Source: UBA9926 sp023261215 (GTDB lineage Bacteria; Pseudomonadota; Gammaproteobacteria; Pseudomonadales; Azotimanducaceae). From it: DNA of 64,000 nucleotides. Positions 53,279 to 62,666 of this stretch are shown piece by piece (the first letter of the stretch is position 1; the number at the start of each line of letters is the position of its first letter). The position numbers and the translations under genes were made by a program. The notes under the pieces were generated by a model. That model had not been told where the DNA came from. It was given only the letters and a program-made list of their open reading frames with translations, and did not search any database. The DNA is taken from NCBI GenBank assembly GCA_038136035.1, contig JAYPYV010000009.1, forward strand, positions 1-64,000, in the 5' to 3' direction.

Positions 53279-53764
53279 TTAGACCCAACGAAAGCGTCGC
53301 CGCACAATCTCGAGCAACAAAAACACCCAAGGCCACATCAATGCGCTGACAATCGCTTTGAGGAACATCAGACCACTTTGGAGCGATTCATGCGCAAGCG
53401 ACACGAAGAGATACTGCAAAATCGTGCCAACGGAAATCACGAACGCCACAATCACTGCCTGTTGCCAAATCGGCAACATCCGAACTTGGTGATAGGTCGC
53501 AGAGATAAACATCACGAGCAAGAGGTACATGAGGCCATGCTCTCCTAACGCAGTGCCAACAGATAAATCGGCGAATAAACCTAAGACAAACGCGCTAACT
53601 AAACCAACCCTCTCCGGAGAGACCAAAACCCAATAACTCAGGGTGAGCGCAAGCCATTCAGGCTGAAGATAAAAGAGATAAACAGGCAGATCACGAGGTA
53701 CAGGCACCACTGAAATCACGAGTGCGGCAAAAAACGTCAGCCAAATGGCGATCAACTGAGTCAT
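53279..53764 (-). CDS. mreD: Rod shape-determining protein MreD
   Basis: Polytopic inner-membrane component of the elongasome. 161 residues with about five hydrophobic segments. Recognised by topology, the W-L-x-P-W type blocks (FYLQPEWLALTLSYWVLVSPERVG) and position. The ATG overlaps the mreC stop (ATGA). Confidence 0.92.
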   Translation of the reverse strand: MTQLIAIWLTFFAALVISVVPVPRDLPVYLFYLQPEWLALTLSYWVLVSPERVGLVSAFVLGLFADLSVGTALGEHGLMYLLLVMFISATYHQVRMLPIWQQAVIVAFVISVGTILQYLFVSLAHESLQSGLMFLKAIVSALMWPWVFLLLEIVRRRFRWV

Positions 53765-54636
53765 AACGAACCCGCCTGATCGATGGCTTGAATATCAATA
53801 TCGATCTTCTGCGAGCCTTCGCTCAGAAACAAAACCAACGCGTGATCGACTGATTCAGGTCTGGCCGAAATCGCCAATCGCACATCAACAAAAGCATCAC
53901 CCTCAATGGGCGTAATGGAGACTATTTCACCGACCGGATATCCCCTCGGAAACCGACGCCCCAGGCCAGAGGTGATCAGCACGTCGCCTATCTGCACGTT
54001 CGTCGAGGGGCTTATAAAACGCACGCTGAGCTGCTGTCGGTCGCCTATCCCTTCGGCGACAAATTGCTGACCACTTCTCTCATTCACAAGTGGCACCGCA
54101 TGACCGGCGTCGGTAATCAGCATGACTTGTGCCAGTCCGGGCATCACCTGCACGACCTGTCCCAAGAGGCCAGTTTCATCGATGACAGCCTGTCCGACCC
54201 TCACGCCATCGCGTTGCCCTTTATCTAGAATCAATCGGTGGTGATCTGATCGACGTTCGACGGAGAGCACTTCGGCAATCAACGCATTCGCTTCGATCAC
54301 ATCCGTGGATCCAAGAAGTGCCCTCAGTCGATTGTTTTCGGCGGCAAGTCCGACAATGCGCGTGGACAGCGCCGCAAGCCGAAAGTTTTCTCTTTCCAAT
54401 TGTTCGATAGCCTCGAACTGATCGAGGTAGGTCGACACCAGAAACCGGAGCGCGTCGATCCACTTCCCTGGCGCGTGCGCGACCAAAATAATCGGCTCAA
54501 CCGCTGCAAACACCCCTTGACGAAGAGGCTGCAACCGAGGCGTCGAGATATCAGTCCACACCAAGATCGCACAGAGCAGGAGCAGGCTCGCTGCCAAAAG
54601 CGTTGATTGTTGTGTTTTGCGGAACAGCGTACTCAA
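53761..54636 (-). CDS. mreC: Rod shape-determining protein MreC
   Basis: Periplasmic scaffold of the elongasome that activates PBP2-RodA. One N-terminal membrane helix, a coiled coil (YLDQFEAIEQLERENFRLAAL), then two beta-barrel subdomains (VLSVERRSDHHRLILDKGQRDGV; GVRVGQAVID; DVLITSGLGRRFPRGYPVG). 291 residues. The start is a TTG with GAGG about 10 bases upstream. Confidence 0.95.
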   Translation of the reverse strand: MSTLFRKTQQSTLLAASLLLLCAILVWTDISTPRLQPLRQGVFAAVEPIILVAHAPGKWIDALRFLVSTYLDQFEAIEQLERENFRLAALSTRIVGLAAENNRLRALLGSTDVIEANALIAEVLSVERRSDHHRLILDKGQRDGVRVGQAVIDETGLLGQVVQVMPGLAQVMLITDAGHAVPLVNERSGQQFVAEGIGDRQQLSVRFISPSTNVQIGDVLITSGLGRRFPRGYPVGEIVSITPIEGDAFVDVRLAISARPESVDHALVLFLSEGSQKIDIDIQAIDQAGSL

Positions 54637-54713
54637 GGCAAGTGAGCCTCTTACTTAGCCCTTGATTGGGAGTTCAGCATGCGCTCACTCGCCACGCTTC
54701 AAGGACGAGAACC

Positions 54714-55751
54714 TTAGGTTGATAAGAGATCGCTCAAGCCCATGTTATCCATCAACTCCAGCGCCTTACCACCGCCCCGAGCGACACAAGTCAGGGGATC
54801 CTCTGCAACAATGACTGGCAATCCGGTTTCATTGGCCAGCAACTGATCTAGACCTTGCAAGAGTGATCCCCCACCCGTTAGGACAATGCCTGATTCGGCA
54901 ATATCAGCGGCAAGCTCAGGCGGCGTTTGTTCAAGCGCACCTTTCACTGATTGAACAATAATGTGCAGAGGCTCTTGCAGCGCCTCAAGAATCTCGTGGC
55001 TATTCAGGGTAAAGCTACGCGGGATCCCTTCCGCAAGATTGCGGCCCCTGACATCGATCTCCTTAACAACATCACTCGGAAAGGCTGTGCCAATTTCCTG
55101 CTTGATGCGTTCGGCCGTGGTGTCCCCAATCAGGCTACCTTGCGTCCGTCGAACATAGGCAATAATGGCATCATCAAAGCGATCACCACCGACTCTGACC
55201 GACTGCGAATACACAACACCATTCAAGGAAATGACAGCGATCTCAGTGGTACCGCCACCGATATCAATTACCATCGTTCCCACGGCCTCGTGCACCGGCA
55301 ATCCTGCACCGATGGCAGCAGCCATGGGTTCCTCTATCAAACGCACATCTCTAGCGCCAGCACTAATGACCGACTCTCGAATCGCGCGTCGTTCGACTTC
55401 GGTCGCTTGGCACGGCACACACACAAGAACTCTCGGGCTAGGCCTGATAAAGCTGTTTTGGTGCACCTTCTTAATGAAATGTTGGAGCATCTTTTCCGTC
55501 ACTTGGAAATCTGCAATCACGCCGTCCTTCAATGGCCTAATGGCTGTGATATTCCCAGGCGTTCGACCCAGCATACGTTTGGCATCAACGCCCACGGCCG
55601 CAACTGACTTTTGATTATTGTGCTGCCTAATCGCCACCACAGAAGGCTCATCCAGAATGATGCCTCTCTCCCTGACGTAAATCAGCGTATTGGCGGTACC
55701 CAAATCGATCGAAAGATCGTTGGAGAACAAGCCTCGAATCCGTTTAAACAT
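54714..55751 (-). CDS. mreB: Rod shape-determining actin MreB
   Basis: Actin-like filament protein that guides lateral wall growth. Phosphate motifs LSIDLGTANTLIYV and VIDIGGGTTEIAVISL, adenosine-side motif GIVLTGGGSLLQGLDQLL. 345 residues. First gene of mreBCD. The product indicates a rod-shaped cell. Confidence 0.98.
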   Translation of the reverse strand: MFKRIRGLFSNDLSIDLGTANTLIYVRERGIILDEPSVVAIRQHNNQKSVAAVGVDAKRMLGRTPGNITAIRPLKDGVIADFQVTEKMLQHFIKKVHQNSFIRPSPRVLVCVPCQATEVERRAIRESVISAGARDVRLIEEPMAAAIGAGLPVHEAVGTMVIDIGGGTTEIAVISLNGVVYSQSVRVGGDRFDDAIIAYVRRTQGSLIGDTTAERIKQEIGTAFPSDVVKEIDVRGRNLAEGIPRSFTLNSHEILEALQEPLHIIVQSVKGALEQTPPELAADIAESGIVLTGGGSLLQGLDQLLANETGLPVIVAEDPLTCVARGGGKALELMDNMGLSDLLST

Positions 55752-56086
55752 GAAGATCCACCCGCATCACTAGGATCAATTAACACTACGTAGAATCAAG
55801 CAGCGAACGTTTTTGCTGAGTTTCCACTAAGCAACTTTTGACGCCGATTGGCAAGTTCGCCAAACGGCTTTAGATGACGCTAACGTGGGCGTAACTCTAG
55901 CACCTCGCCTTAATCAGTGACAAGCAATTCGTATTTAAGATACTGTTCTCCATACATTTTTTAAATCATGTCGATAAACTCGTCCGGATGCGGGCGCCCT
56001 CAGCTCAGCGAGCCAGGGTTCGAGCCGCGTTGCAGCAAGATGGCATAAACATTAGCATGAGCGCTTTTTTAAATTTGGAGCACGGC
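55752..56086. other. Divergent spacer between mreB and gatC
   Basis: 335 bp without a gene. A possible gatC promoter reads TTGCAG, 17 bases, TAGCAT near 56030-56060 (about 4 of 6 matches in each box). I see no convincing promoter pair for mreB. The gatC frame is open upstream of 56087, but does not look like GatC. Confidence 0.4.
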
Positions 56087-56380
56087 ATGGGGCACCAGAT
56101 CGACGATCCAACGCTTGACCGAGTCGCGCAGCTGGCACAACTCAGTGTGCCCGGGCAAGACCGTGAGGCCGTCAAAACCGCGTTGAATGACGTCCTAACC
56201 TTAGTGAACGGTTTGCAGTCCGTTGATACGTCGGGCGTTGAACCCATGGCTCACCCTTTGTCGATTCAGCAACCCTTGCGATCTGATCAAGTGACGGAGT
56301 CAGATCATTCTGGGGCGATTCCGCATTTTGCACCGTCGCACGCGGATCATTACTTTCTGGTGCCTAGGGTCATCGAATGA
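56087..56380 (+). CDS. gatC: Asp-tRNA(Asn)/Glu-tRNA(Gln) amidotransferase subunit C
   Basis: Small subunit that stabilises GatAB. The ATG at 56087 follows GGAG by 8 bases and gives 97 residues with the GatC pattern LDRVAQLAQLSV and SGVEPMAHPLS. A 33-residue upstream extension was rejected. Overlaps gatA (ATGA). Presence of gatCAB suggests that Gln-tRNA or Asn-tRNA is made by transamidation. Confidence 0.93.
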   Translation: MGHQIDDPTLDRVAQLAQLSVPGQDREAVKTALNDVLTLVNGLQSVDTSGVEPMAHPLSIQQPLRSDQVTESDHSGAIPHFAPSHADHYFLVPRVIE

Positions 56381-57837
56381 GCATTGAGTTTGACAGTATT
56401 CAAACGCTCCGAGAGGCATTGGACGGCAAAGCAATTTCAGCGACTGAGCTCACGAAGCACTTCCTCAGCCGCATCGATCAGCTAGATCCCAGCCTTAACA
56501 GTTACATCACCGTTGAGCACGAGCGCGCCCTCTCGACCGCGGCAGCGATCGACAAAAAACTCATGGCTGGAGAACGAGCCACGCTACTCGGCATTCCCAT
56601 TGCGGAGAAAGATATTTTCTGCACGGAAGGGGTCAGAACGACAGCCGGTTCAAAAATGTTGGCGGAGTATCGCCCACCATTTGACTCGACGGCCACCGCC
56701 AATCTGGCTGCGGCAGGTGTTATTCGTCTCGGTAAGTGTAATTTGGATGAATTCGCGATGGGTTCATCCAACGAGAACAGTTACTTTGGCGCCGTTAAGA
56801 ACCCCTGGAATCAGGAACGGGTTCCCGGTGGATCCTCTGGGGGCTCGGCCGCTGCAGTCGCAGGTGGGCTTTGTGTTGCGGCAACGGGCACAGATACCGG
56901 TGGGTCCATTCGTCAACCATCGGCTTTTTGCGGCTTAACAGGCATTAAACCGACTTATGGCCGGGTTTCACGCTGGGGCATGATCGCCTTTGCCTCGAGT
57001 CTCGACCAAGCAGGCCCCATGGCGCGTTCCGCGGCGGATGCTGCGCTTTTGCTTGAAGCCATGGCAGGTCCCGATGAAAAGGACTCATCTTGCCTGACTG
57101 TCTCCGTTGATCCTTACAGCACCCTGATTCGGCAACCGCTTGAAGGCATGAGAATTGGCATCGTCCCATCACTGTTGGCCGAAGGCTTGTCCGAGTCGAT
57201 TGCTGAGGCCTTTGAGGATTGTCGAAAAGGGCTTGAGAAACTGGGTGCAACCTTTGTTGAAATCGAATTGATGCATCACCATCACAGTGTCGGCGCCTAT
57301 TACGTCATCGCTCCCGCCGAAGCCTCGGCGAATCTTGCTCGCTACGATGGTGTTCGATTTGGATATCGTTGCGAGGATCCCGCAGACCTCCAGGATCTTT
57401 ATCTCCGATCTAGAAACGAGGGATTTGGCGATGAAGTCAAACGACGAATTCTGGTGGGCACCTTTGCGCTCAGCGCCGGCTACTATGACGCGTATTACAA
57501 ACAAGCCCAACGAGTCAGGCGACTCATTCAGGGCGACTTCCTACAGGCGTTCGACCAAGTAGATATGATTCTGACGCCGACCACGCCAACCACGGCCTTT
57601 TCACTGGGTGAGAACACCGAAGATCCTGTGGCGATGTACTTACAGGATATCTACACCATTTCAGCCAATTTAGCCGGCTTACCGGCCATCAGTTTCCCGG
57701 CGGGGATGAGCCTCGGGCTGCCGATTGGCCTGCAATTAGTTGGACCTCATCTAAAAGAGGCCACACTCCTTTCCTGTGTTCATCAATTCCAACAGGTGAC
57801 CGATTGGCATCACCAGCATCCGAGGAATTGGGCATGA
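56377..57837 (+). CDS. gatA: Asp-tRNA(Asn)/Glu-tRNA(Gln) amidotransferase subunit A
   Basis: Glutaminase subunit of amidase-signature family. The catalytic Ser-cisSer-Lys triad is visible in GIPIAEKDIF, GGSSGGSAAAVAGG and DTGGSIRQPSAF. 486 residues. Overlaps both neighbours by four bases. Confidence 0.97.
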   Translation: MSIEFDSIQTLREALDGKAISATELTKHFLSRIDQLDPSLNSYITVEHERALSTAAAIDKKLMAGERATLLGIPIAEKDIFCTEGVRTTAGSKMLAEYRPPFDSTATANLAAAGVIRLGKCNLDEFAMGSSNENSYFGAVKNPWNQERVPGGSSGGSAAAVAGGLCVAATGTDTGGSIRQPSAFCGLTGIKPTYGRVSRWGMIAFASSLDQAGPMARSAADAALLLEAMAGPDEKDSSCLTVSVDPYSTLIRQPLEGMRIGIVPSLLAEGLSESIAEAFEDCRKGLEKLGATFVEIELMHHHHSVGAYYVIAPAEASANLARYDGVRFGYRCEDPADLQDLYLRSRNEGFGDEVKRRILVGTFALSAGYYDAYYKQAQRVRRLIQGDFLQAFDQVDMILTPTTPTTAFSLGENTEDPVAMYLQDIYTISANLAGLPAISFPAGMSLGLPIGLQLVGPHLKEATLLSCVHQFQQVTDWHHQHPRNWA

Positions 57838-59279
57838 TGAACTTCCCTGGCTGGCAGGTCGACATCGGGCTCGAAATCCATGCGCAACTGAATACCGCAT
57901 CGAAGATATTTTCCGGCAGCGCAACCGCTTTTGGGGCGACCCCGAACCAACAGGCCAGTTTCATTGACATGGGCTTACCCGGCGTTCTTCCTGTGGCCAA
58001 TGGCGCCGTGTTCGAAAAAGCCGTCCGATTTGGGCTAGGCATTGGCGCAAAGATTAACCGCGTATCTAAGTTTGACCGGAAGAACTATTTCTACCCCGAC
58101 CTGCCCAAGGGCTATCAAATCACGCAGATGGATGAACCCATTGTCCTTGGGGGTCAAGTCACGATCGAGACTGAGGAAGGGGAAAAAATCATTCGAATTA
58201 CACGTGCCCACCTAGAAGAAGATGCTGGTAAGTCAGTCCATGACGCTTACGATGACGCCACCGCCATTGACCTAAACAGGGCAGGCACGCCTCTTCTTGA
58301 AATTGTGTCCGAACCCGATATGAAGTCAGCCGCCGATGCGGTGGCCTATGCTCGAAAAATTCACCAACTGGTCACTTATCTCGATGTCTGCGATGGAAAC
58401 ATGGCTGAAGGCTCGCTTCGATTTGACGCCAACATCTCCGTGCGACGCGTGAACGAAGAGACATTGGGTGTGAGAAGTGAAATCAAAAATCTCAATTCGT
58501 TTCGGTTCCTCGAGCAAGCAATTCACTTTGAAATCGAACGTCAAATTCAGACGTTGGAGTCAGGCGGTTCGTTGATCCAAGACACTCGACTCTTCGATCC
58601 CGACCGAAAAGAAACTCGACAAATGCGCAGCAAGGAGACATCCACCGACTACCGGTATTTTCCAGAACCCGACCTGCTGCCAGTGGAACTTTCCGACACA
58701 TTCATCGATCAAATTCAAGCCGGCATGCCTGAATTACCTGATGAAAAATCATCACGGTTTCAGTCGGAGTACCGCCTGACTGAGGCTGACGCGAGACTCC
58801 TTGCCAACGATTTAACGCTTGCTAACTACTTCGAAGCCGTCGCACAAGGCGTCACCGATCCCAAGACTGCCGCGAACTGGATCAAAGGCGACTTGATCGG
58901 AAAGCTTAATGAAACAGAAACACAGATATCCAGCACACCCGTATCGCCCAAACAACTGGTCGAGCTCATCGGATTGATCGAACAAGATGTCATCTCTGGA
59001 AAGATCGCTAAAGACATCTTTCAAGCGTTATGGTCAAAGGAGGCCGACTCGCCCAGGGCCTATGTGGAGGAAAAAGGTCTCAAACAGGTTTCTGATGCTG
59101 GCGCCCTCGAGCCGCTCATTCAGACATTAATTGACGCTAACCCCAAGCAAGCCAATGACTTGCGCGAAGGCAAAGATAAACTGATGGGGTTCTTTGTTGG
59201 TCAGGTTATGAAACAGACGTCGGGCCAAGCCAACCCTCAGCAAGTGAACCGCATTCTTCGAAATCTTTTAGGCCTCTAG
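57834..59279 (+). CDS. gatB: Asp-tRNA(Asn)/Glu-tRNA(Gln) amidotransferase subunit B
   Basis: Kinase/tRNA-binding subunit that activates the misacylated amino acid before amide transfer. Motifs VDIGLEIHAQLNTASKIFSG, RKNYFYPDLPKGYQI and DTRLFDP; the C-terminal YqeY/tail domain is present. I chose ATG at 57834 with GAGGA 7 bases before it; 481 residues. It converges on the DUF1499 gene after 32 bases. Confidence 0.97.
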   Translation: MMNFPGWQVDIGLEIHAQLNTASKIFSGSATAFGATPNQQASFIDMGLPGVLPVANGAVFEKAVRFGLGIGAKINRVSKFDRKNYFYPDLPKGYQITQMDEPIVLGGQVTIETEEGEKIIRITRAHLEEDAGKSVHDAYDDATAIDLNRAGTPLLEIVSEPDMKSAADAVAYARKIHQLVTYLDVCDGNMAEGSLRFDANISVRRVNEETLGVRSEIKNLNSFRFLEQAIHFEIERQIQTLESGGSLIQDTRLFDPDRKETRQMRSKETSTDYRYFPEPDLLPVELSDTFIDQIQAGMPELPDEKSSRFQSEYRLTEADARLLANDLTLANYFEAVAQGVTDPKTAANWIKGDLIGKLNETETQISSTPVSPKQLVELIGLIEQDVISGKIAKDIFQALWSKEADSPRAYVEEKGLKQVSDAGALEPLIQTLIDANPKQANDLREGKDKLMGFFVGQVMKQTSGQANPQQVNRILRNLLGL

Positions 59280-59311
59280 GCCAAATCAGCCTGCCTCTGC
59301 CTACACCGATA

Positions 59312-60040
59312 TCAGAAGGTATCGAGGAACGTCTTAATGCGAGCCGCATTAACGCCCAAGTCGCTCTGGCCCACGCGCGAGACGGAGCGAACATCAATAA
59401 TCGACCGATCCGATTCCGAGCGCACTCGAACGACAACATCGTCCTTGAATCCAAACCAGAAGGTGGTATCGGTGGCCTCAACGACCCCCAGCGCCTCGCT
59501 CACGTTAATAATTTCGAGGCCCATATCGCGGAGCACCACTTCGGCTCGCGCGAGCGCAGCAGCCGGCTCCAGGGTCACCACTTTCGTTTCAAGGTAGGGA
59601 TAGAAAGTTTCGTGCAACGTTTCCATTTGGTCAGGCGTATGCTCTGCATCTCCAAACACCAGATCGTTAGCCGCATAAAGACGACGCTTCACAGCCTCGT
59701 GAAACTCAGGCGGATCCATTGGATTCGTCGTGATATCGTGGATCGGCGGCACGGCGCGGGCGTTTGAAATGTGAGGCGCCATCACCACCATTGGGAGAAT
59801 CGAGCACAGTGCCGCGACAATGGCAGCGCCGCGACTGACCGACACATCTTTGATCTTAAAGAACACCAAAAGCGCGATAAGCGCCACAAGATTCAAGGCG
59901 CCCCCCGCGACCGAGAGCATCACGCCACCAAGCGATGCCATGAGATCGATCATGCCGGCTTTATACGCGAGCGGACTCAGTAGCAATATCGGTAGTAGGC
60001 AAATCCCGAAGACGAGATTGATTTTCTGGCCTGTGTGCAT
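59312..60040 (-). CDS. DUF1499 membrane protein
   Basis: Three N-terminal hydrophobic segments (about residues 8-26, 32-60 and 70-88) precede a soluble DUF1499 domain with the family blocks VPPIHDITTNPMDPPEF, FWFGFKDDVVVRV and IDVRSVSRVGQSDLGVNAARI. 242 residues. Function unknown for the family. Upstream spacer 60041-60313 (273 bp) holds nothing I can name. Confidence 0.85.
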   Translation of the reverse strand: MHTGQKINLVFGICLLPILLLSPLAYKAGMIDLMASLGGVMLSVAGGALNLVALIALLVFFKIKDVSVSRGAAIVAALCSILPMVVMAPHISNARAVPPIHDITTNPMDPPEFHEAVKRRLYAANDLVFGDAEHTPDQMETLHETFYPYLETKVVTLEPAAALARAEVVLRDMGLEIINVSEALGVVEATDTTFWFGFKDDVVVRVRSESDRSIIDVRSVSRVGQSDLGVNAARIKTFLDTF

Positions 60041-60313
60041 CTCTTGCTCCCTTTATTTTGTGTTTGTGCCTGGGGTCGTCGACCGCGACCACTCAATAGG
60101 ATTCCCATTATCCCGCTTATTGCCAAGATATTCGCTGGGTTCGAGGCGTTTGTCCTCTCCTCGACGAACGCGCGGTTCGCACGCTCATCATCTCAATACC
60201 TACCCTGTTAAGCCGATTTAGATTATTCATCTGAACGAGATTTTACGTCGGTTCAGACTGATCGTCCTTCCAGCTGAGTTCTGACGCACTGAATAATTTG
60301 GCATGTATTTGAA

Positions 60314-61243
60314 TCACCCGCCTGAGCATGCAATCTCGTCGCAAACGGAAGCGATATGCCAGGGCTCGAACCGAACGCCCAAAAGATTATGACTAGGATA
60401 GCGCCATTTAACCCAGCCAGCGCGGACCATCGACTGGTAAATCGACGTTTTTAGAAATCGGCGAGAAAAGCTCTGCTCACCCAGTGCCACATCACCCACA
60501 TCAAAGTCTCCTATAAAATGAAATGAGTACCCCGCTGGCGCACGATTTCTCGAAGCCAGTGACAGATTGCCTTGCGCTTCAACGACTTTTTCAAGATAGA
60601 GCAACATTTGTTTCGGATGACCTCGATAGCCTGAGGTCAGCATCACCGATGACCCAAATTCAGCCTCCAGCCGCTCGAACTGCTCAATCGCGTCACCGCT
60701 CAAAAGATACTCCCCATACTTCGGATAGAAGATCAACGCCTCCTGAGCGTGACCCGCAAGGAACTGATTCGAAATGCGTGGGCCGTTGAAGCCGAGTGAT
60801 TCGGAGGATCTATTAAAAATGTCACGCAGGAAACGAATGTCAGCAACGGTCAAACGGCGCGAGGCTAAGCCCGCGGAATGCTTGAACACCGCCTCGAAAT
60901 TCAGTGTCGTAAATCGGCCGTGGCCCACAAAGGCCTCCACATCACGAAGCCGCTCGACGACCTCACGCGCCAGTTCAAGTTCTAGTGGGTTCAAAAATTG
61001 ATCGTTTTCAAACACATCGTCTGCAGCCACCATGCGGTCAAAATAATCTCGGTCAGCCGTTTCAGTCCCCGACTTCAATTCAAATGCAGCAAGAAAATCT
61101 TGCAACCGAGGTGACGACGGGGTGGCAACTAACTTGGCAGGGGGTGTCGTCATCTTCAGAGGCCCCGTTTGTTCGGTTGCTCCTTCAACTGACTGAATTA
61201 AATAGAGAGCAAGCATCAGGCACCCAGTGCGCAGGCCAAGCAT
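60314..61243 (-). CDS. VanY-like M15-family D-Ala-D-Ala carboxypeptidase
   Basis: Putative exported zinc carboxypeptidase acting on peptidoglycan stem peptides. The ATG at 61243 gives a signal peptide (MLGLRTGCLMLALYLIQSVEGA). A TTG at 61279 is also open. The C-terminal domain has SGYRGHPKQM, the zinc-ligand stretch SFHFIGDFDVG and the terminal zinc/base motif EPWH. The first zinc motif is spaced differently from the common SxHxxGxAxD. 309 residues. No operon partner; spacers on both sides. Confidence 0.75.
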   Translation of the reverse strand: MLGLRTGCLMLALYLIQSVEGATEQTGPLKMTTPPAKLVATPSSPRLQDFLAAFELKSGTETADRDYFDRMVAADDVFENDQFLNPLELELAREVVERLRDVEAFVGHGRFTTLNFEAVFKHSAGLASRRLTVADIRFLRDIFNRSSESLGFNGPRISNQFLAGHAQEALIFYPKYGEYLLSGDAIEQFERLEAEFGSSVMLTSGYRGHPKQMLLYLEKVVEAQGNLSLASRNRAPAGYSFHFIGDFDVGDVALGEQSFSRRFLKTSIYQSMVRAGWVKWRYPSHNLLGVRFEPWHIASVCDEIACSGG

Positions 61244-61365
61244 GAGACTAACCTTGTCTGCGCGCCCCAGGAGACGCAAACGTTAAAGCGTACAGGGGCC
61301 CTGGACGCGCGATGTTGGAGCGCCATCCAAAGACGAGCTGGATCATTGGGCTAACAACAGAAGGC

Positions 61366-62547
61366 TCACTGTGCAAACAGCCCCAGCGTGGCGCGACCTT
61401 TCAAAAAAACTTCAACGGGCGTCTCGACCTCCCGCAACGAGGTCAACGGATCCCCCTCGACCAGGATCAGATCCGCGCTTAAACCCTTCTTTATCCGGCC
61501 TAACTGATCAGACACACCCAATGCTTCGGCGGCATTACGCGTCGCCGCAGTCAAGGTCTCTGCGGGACTAAGCTCCGCCATCATCGAAAAGACATCCAAC
61601 GTTTTCGGCAGATCTGCATGAAACACGTTCGGAATCCCTGCATCCGTTGAGGCAACGAATCGACAGCCCGCTTGTTTCATTTTGCCAAATCGAGCCTGGA
61701 TCGCCGCTAGACCCTCAGGATTCTTCAAATGGCGACGCCAATTCAAGTTGACGGTGGGCGAGACCCAAATGCCCTTGGCAGCGATCGTCGCTGCCAGGTC
61801 GGCGTCAAAGTGTTTTCCCCAACCGGAGGGCCCCACCCAAGAGCAATGCTCAATCGTGGTAACACCCGCATGCGCGGCGTGACGAATGCCGTCAACCCCA
61901 TGGCAGTGTGCAGCAACCTCATAACCGAGCGCTCTCGCATGATTCACCGCATGATCCATTAATGCCTGATCAAATTGCGCATCTGCGGGCTGACTGCCTG
62001 GCGTGATACTCCCACCTGTGGCCATGATCTTAATCAGATCAACCCCTTTCGAATGCTGGCGATCAAGAACAGCCAGCGCTTCTTCAAGCGTCGTTGCTTC
62101 GCCCCCCCAGAAGTGGCAGTGCCCCCCTAGACTCGTGAGTGGCTGCCCTGCACAAAGAAGTCGCGTGCCCTGATGCTTGCCTGACCGGATCTCATCACGC
62201 ACGGTCAGCTCCAGCCAAGCGCCGCCACCCAAATCTCGTGCGGTGGTGATCCCAGCGTGCAGCATCATCTTTGTTCGGTGACGCATAGCCTCGAGCTGAA
62301 TGGACTCGGGCAACTTGCCATGCGCAAAGGGATCGGTCACCTCGGGATCGAGGCCAAGATGAACATGCGCATCGATCAGACCGGGAAGCGCGGTTAGACC
62401 CTGACAATCAAAAGCGAGTTCACCCGGTCGAACCTCGTCTGACTGTATTGGCTCAAACGTGCCATCCTCGAGGATTCTTATGGCATTAAAGACGTCGCTA
62501 TAAGTCGCGTCCTCCCCAGTCCAGACCCTCAAATTTTTTAACAACAT
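61366..62547 (-). CDS. Metal-dependent amidohydrolase (imidazolonepropionase/prolidase-like)
   Basis: Amidohydrolase-superfamily enzyme with a full TIM-barrel metal site: HVHLG (HxH), KIMATGG (carboxylated Lys), AAHCHGV, IEHCSW and STDAG (final Asp). Members of this subgroup hydrolyse dipeptides or cyclic amides; substrate unknown here. No signal peptide, so cytoplasmic. I chose ATG at 62547 (MLLKNLRVWTG), 393 residues; an ATG at 62559 has a ribosome site too close to use. Confidence 0.82.
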   Translation of the reverse strand: MLLKNLRVWTGEDATYSDVFNAIRILEDGTFEPIQSDEVRPGELAFDCQGLTALPGLIDAHVHLGLDPEVTDPFAHGKLPESIQLEAMRHRTKMMLHAGITTARDLGGGAWLELTVRDEIRSGKHQGTRLLCAGQPLTSLGGHCHFWGGEATTLEEALAVLDRQHSKGVDLIKIMATGGSITPGSQPADAQFDQALMDHAVNHARALGYEVAAHCHGVDGIRHAAHAGVTTIEHCSWVGPSGWGKHFDADLAATIAAKGIWVSPTVNLNWRRHLKNPEGLAAIQARFGKMKQAGCRFVASTDAGIPNVFHADLPKTLDVFSMMAELSPAETLTAATRNAAEALGVSDQLGRIKKGLSADLILVEGDPLTSLREVETPVEVFLKGRATLGLFAQ

Positions 62548-62666
62548 ACCGGCTCTCATCCTCTTTTTTTACCTGAGTATTGTGTCTCGATCGCGTCGGT
62601 TGGGCGACTCAACCGAGCACGGCGCCCCGCATCACCTAATTGCCAGACCCTCAAAAGAGCGGAAGG

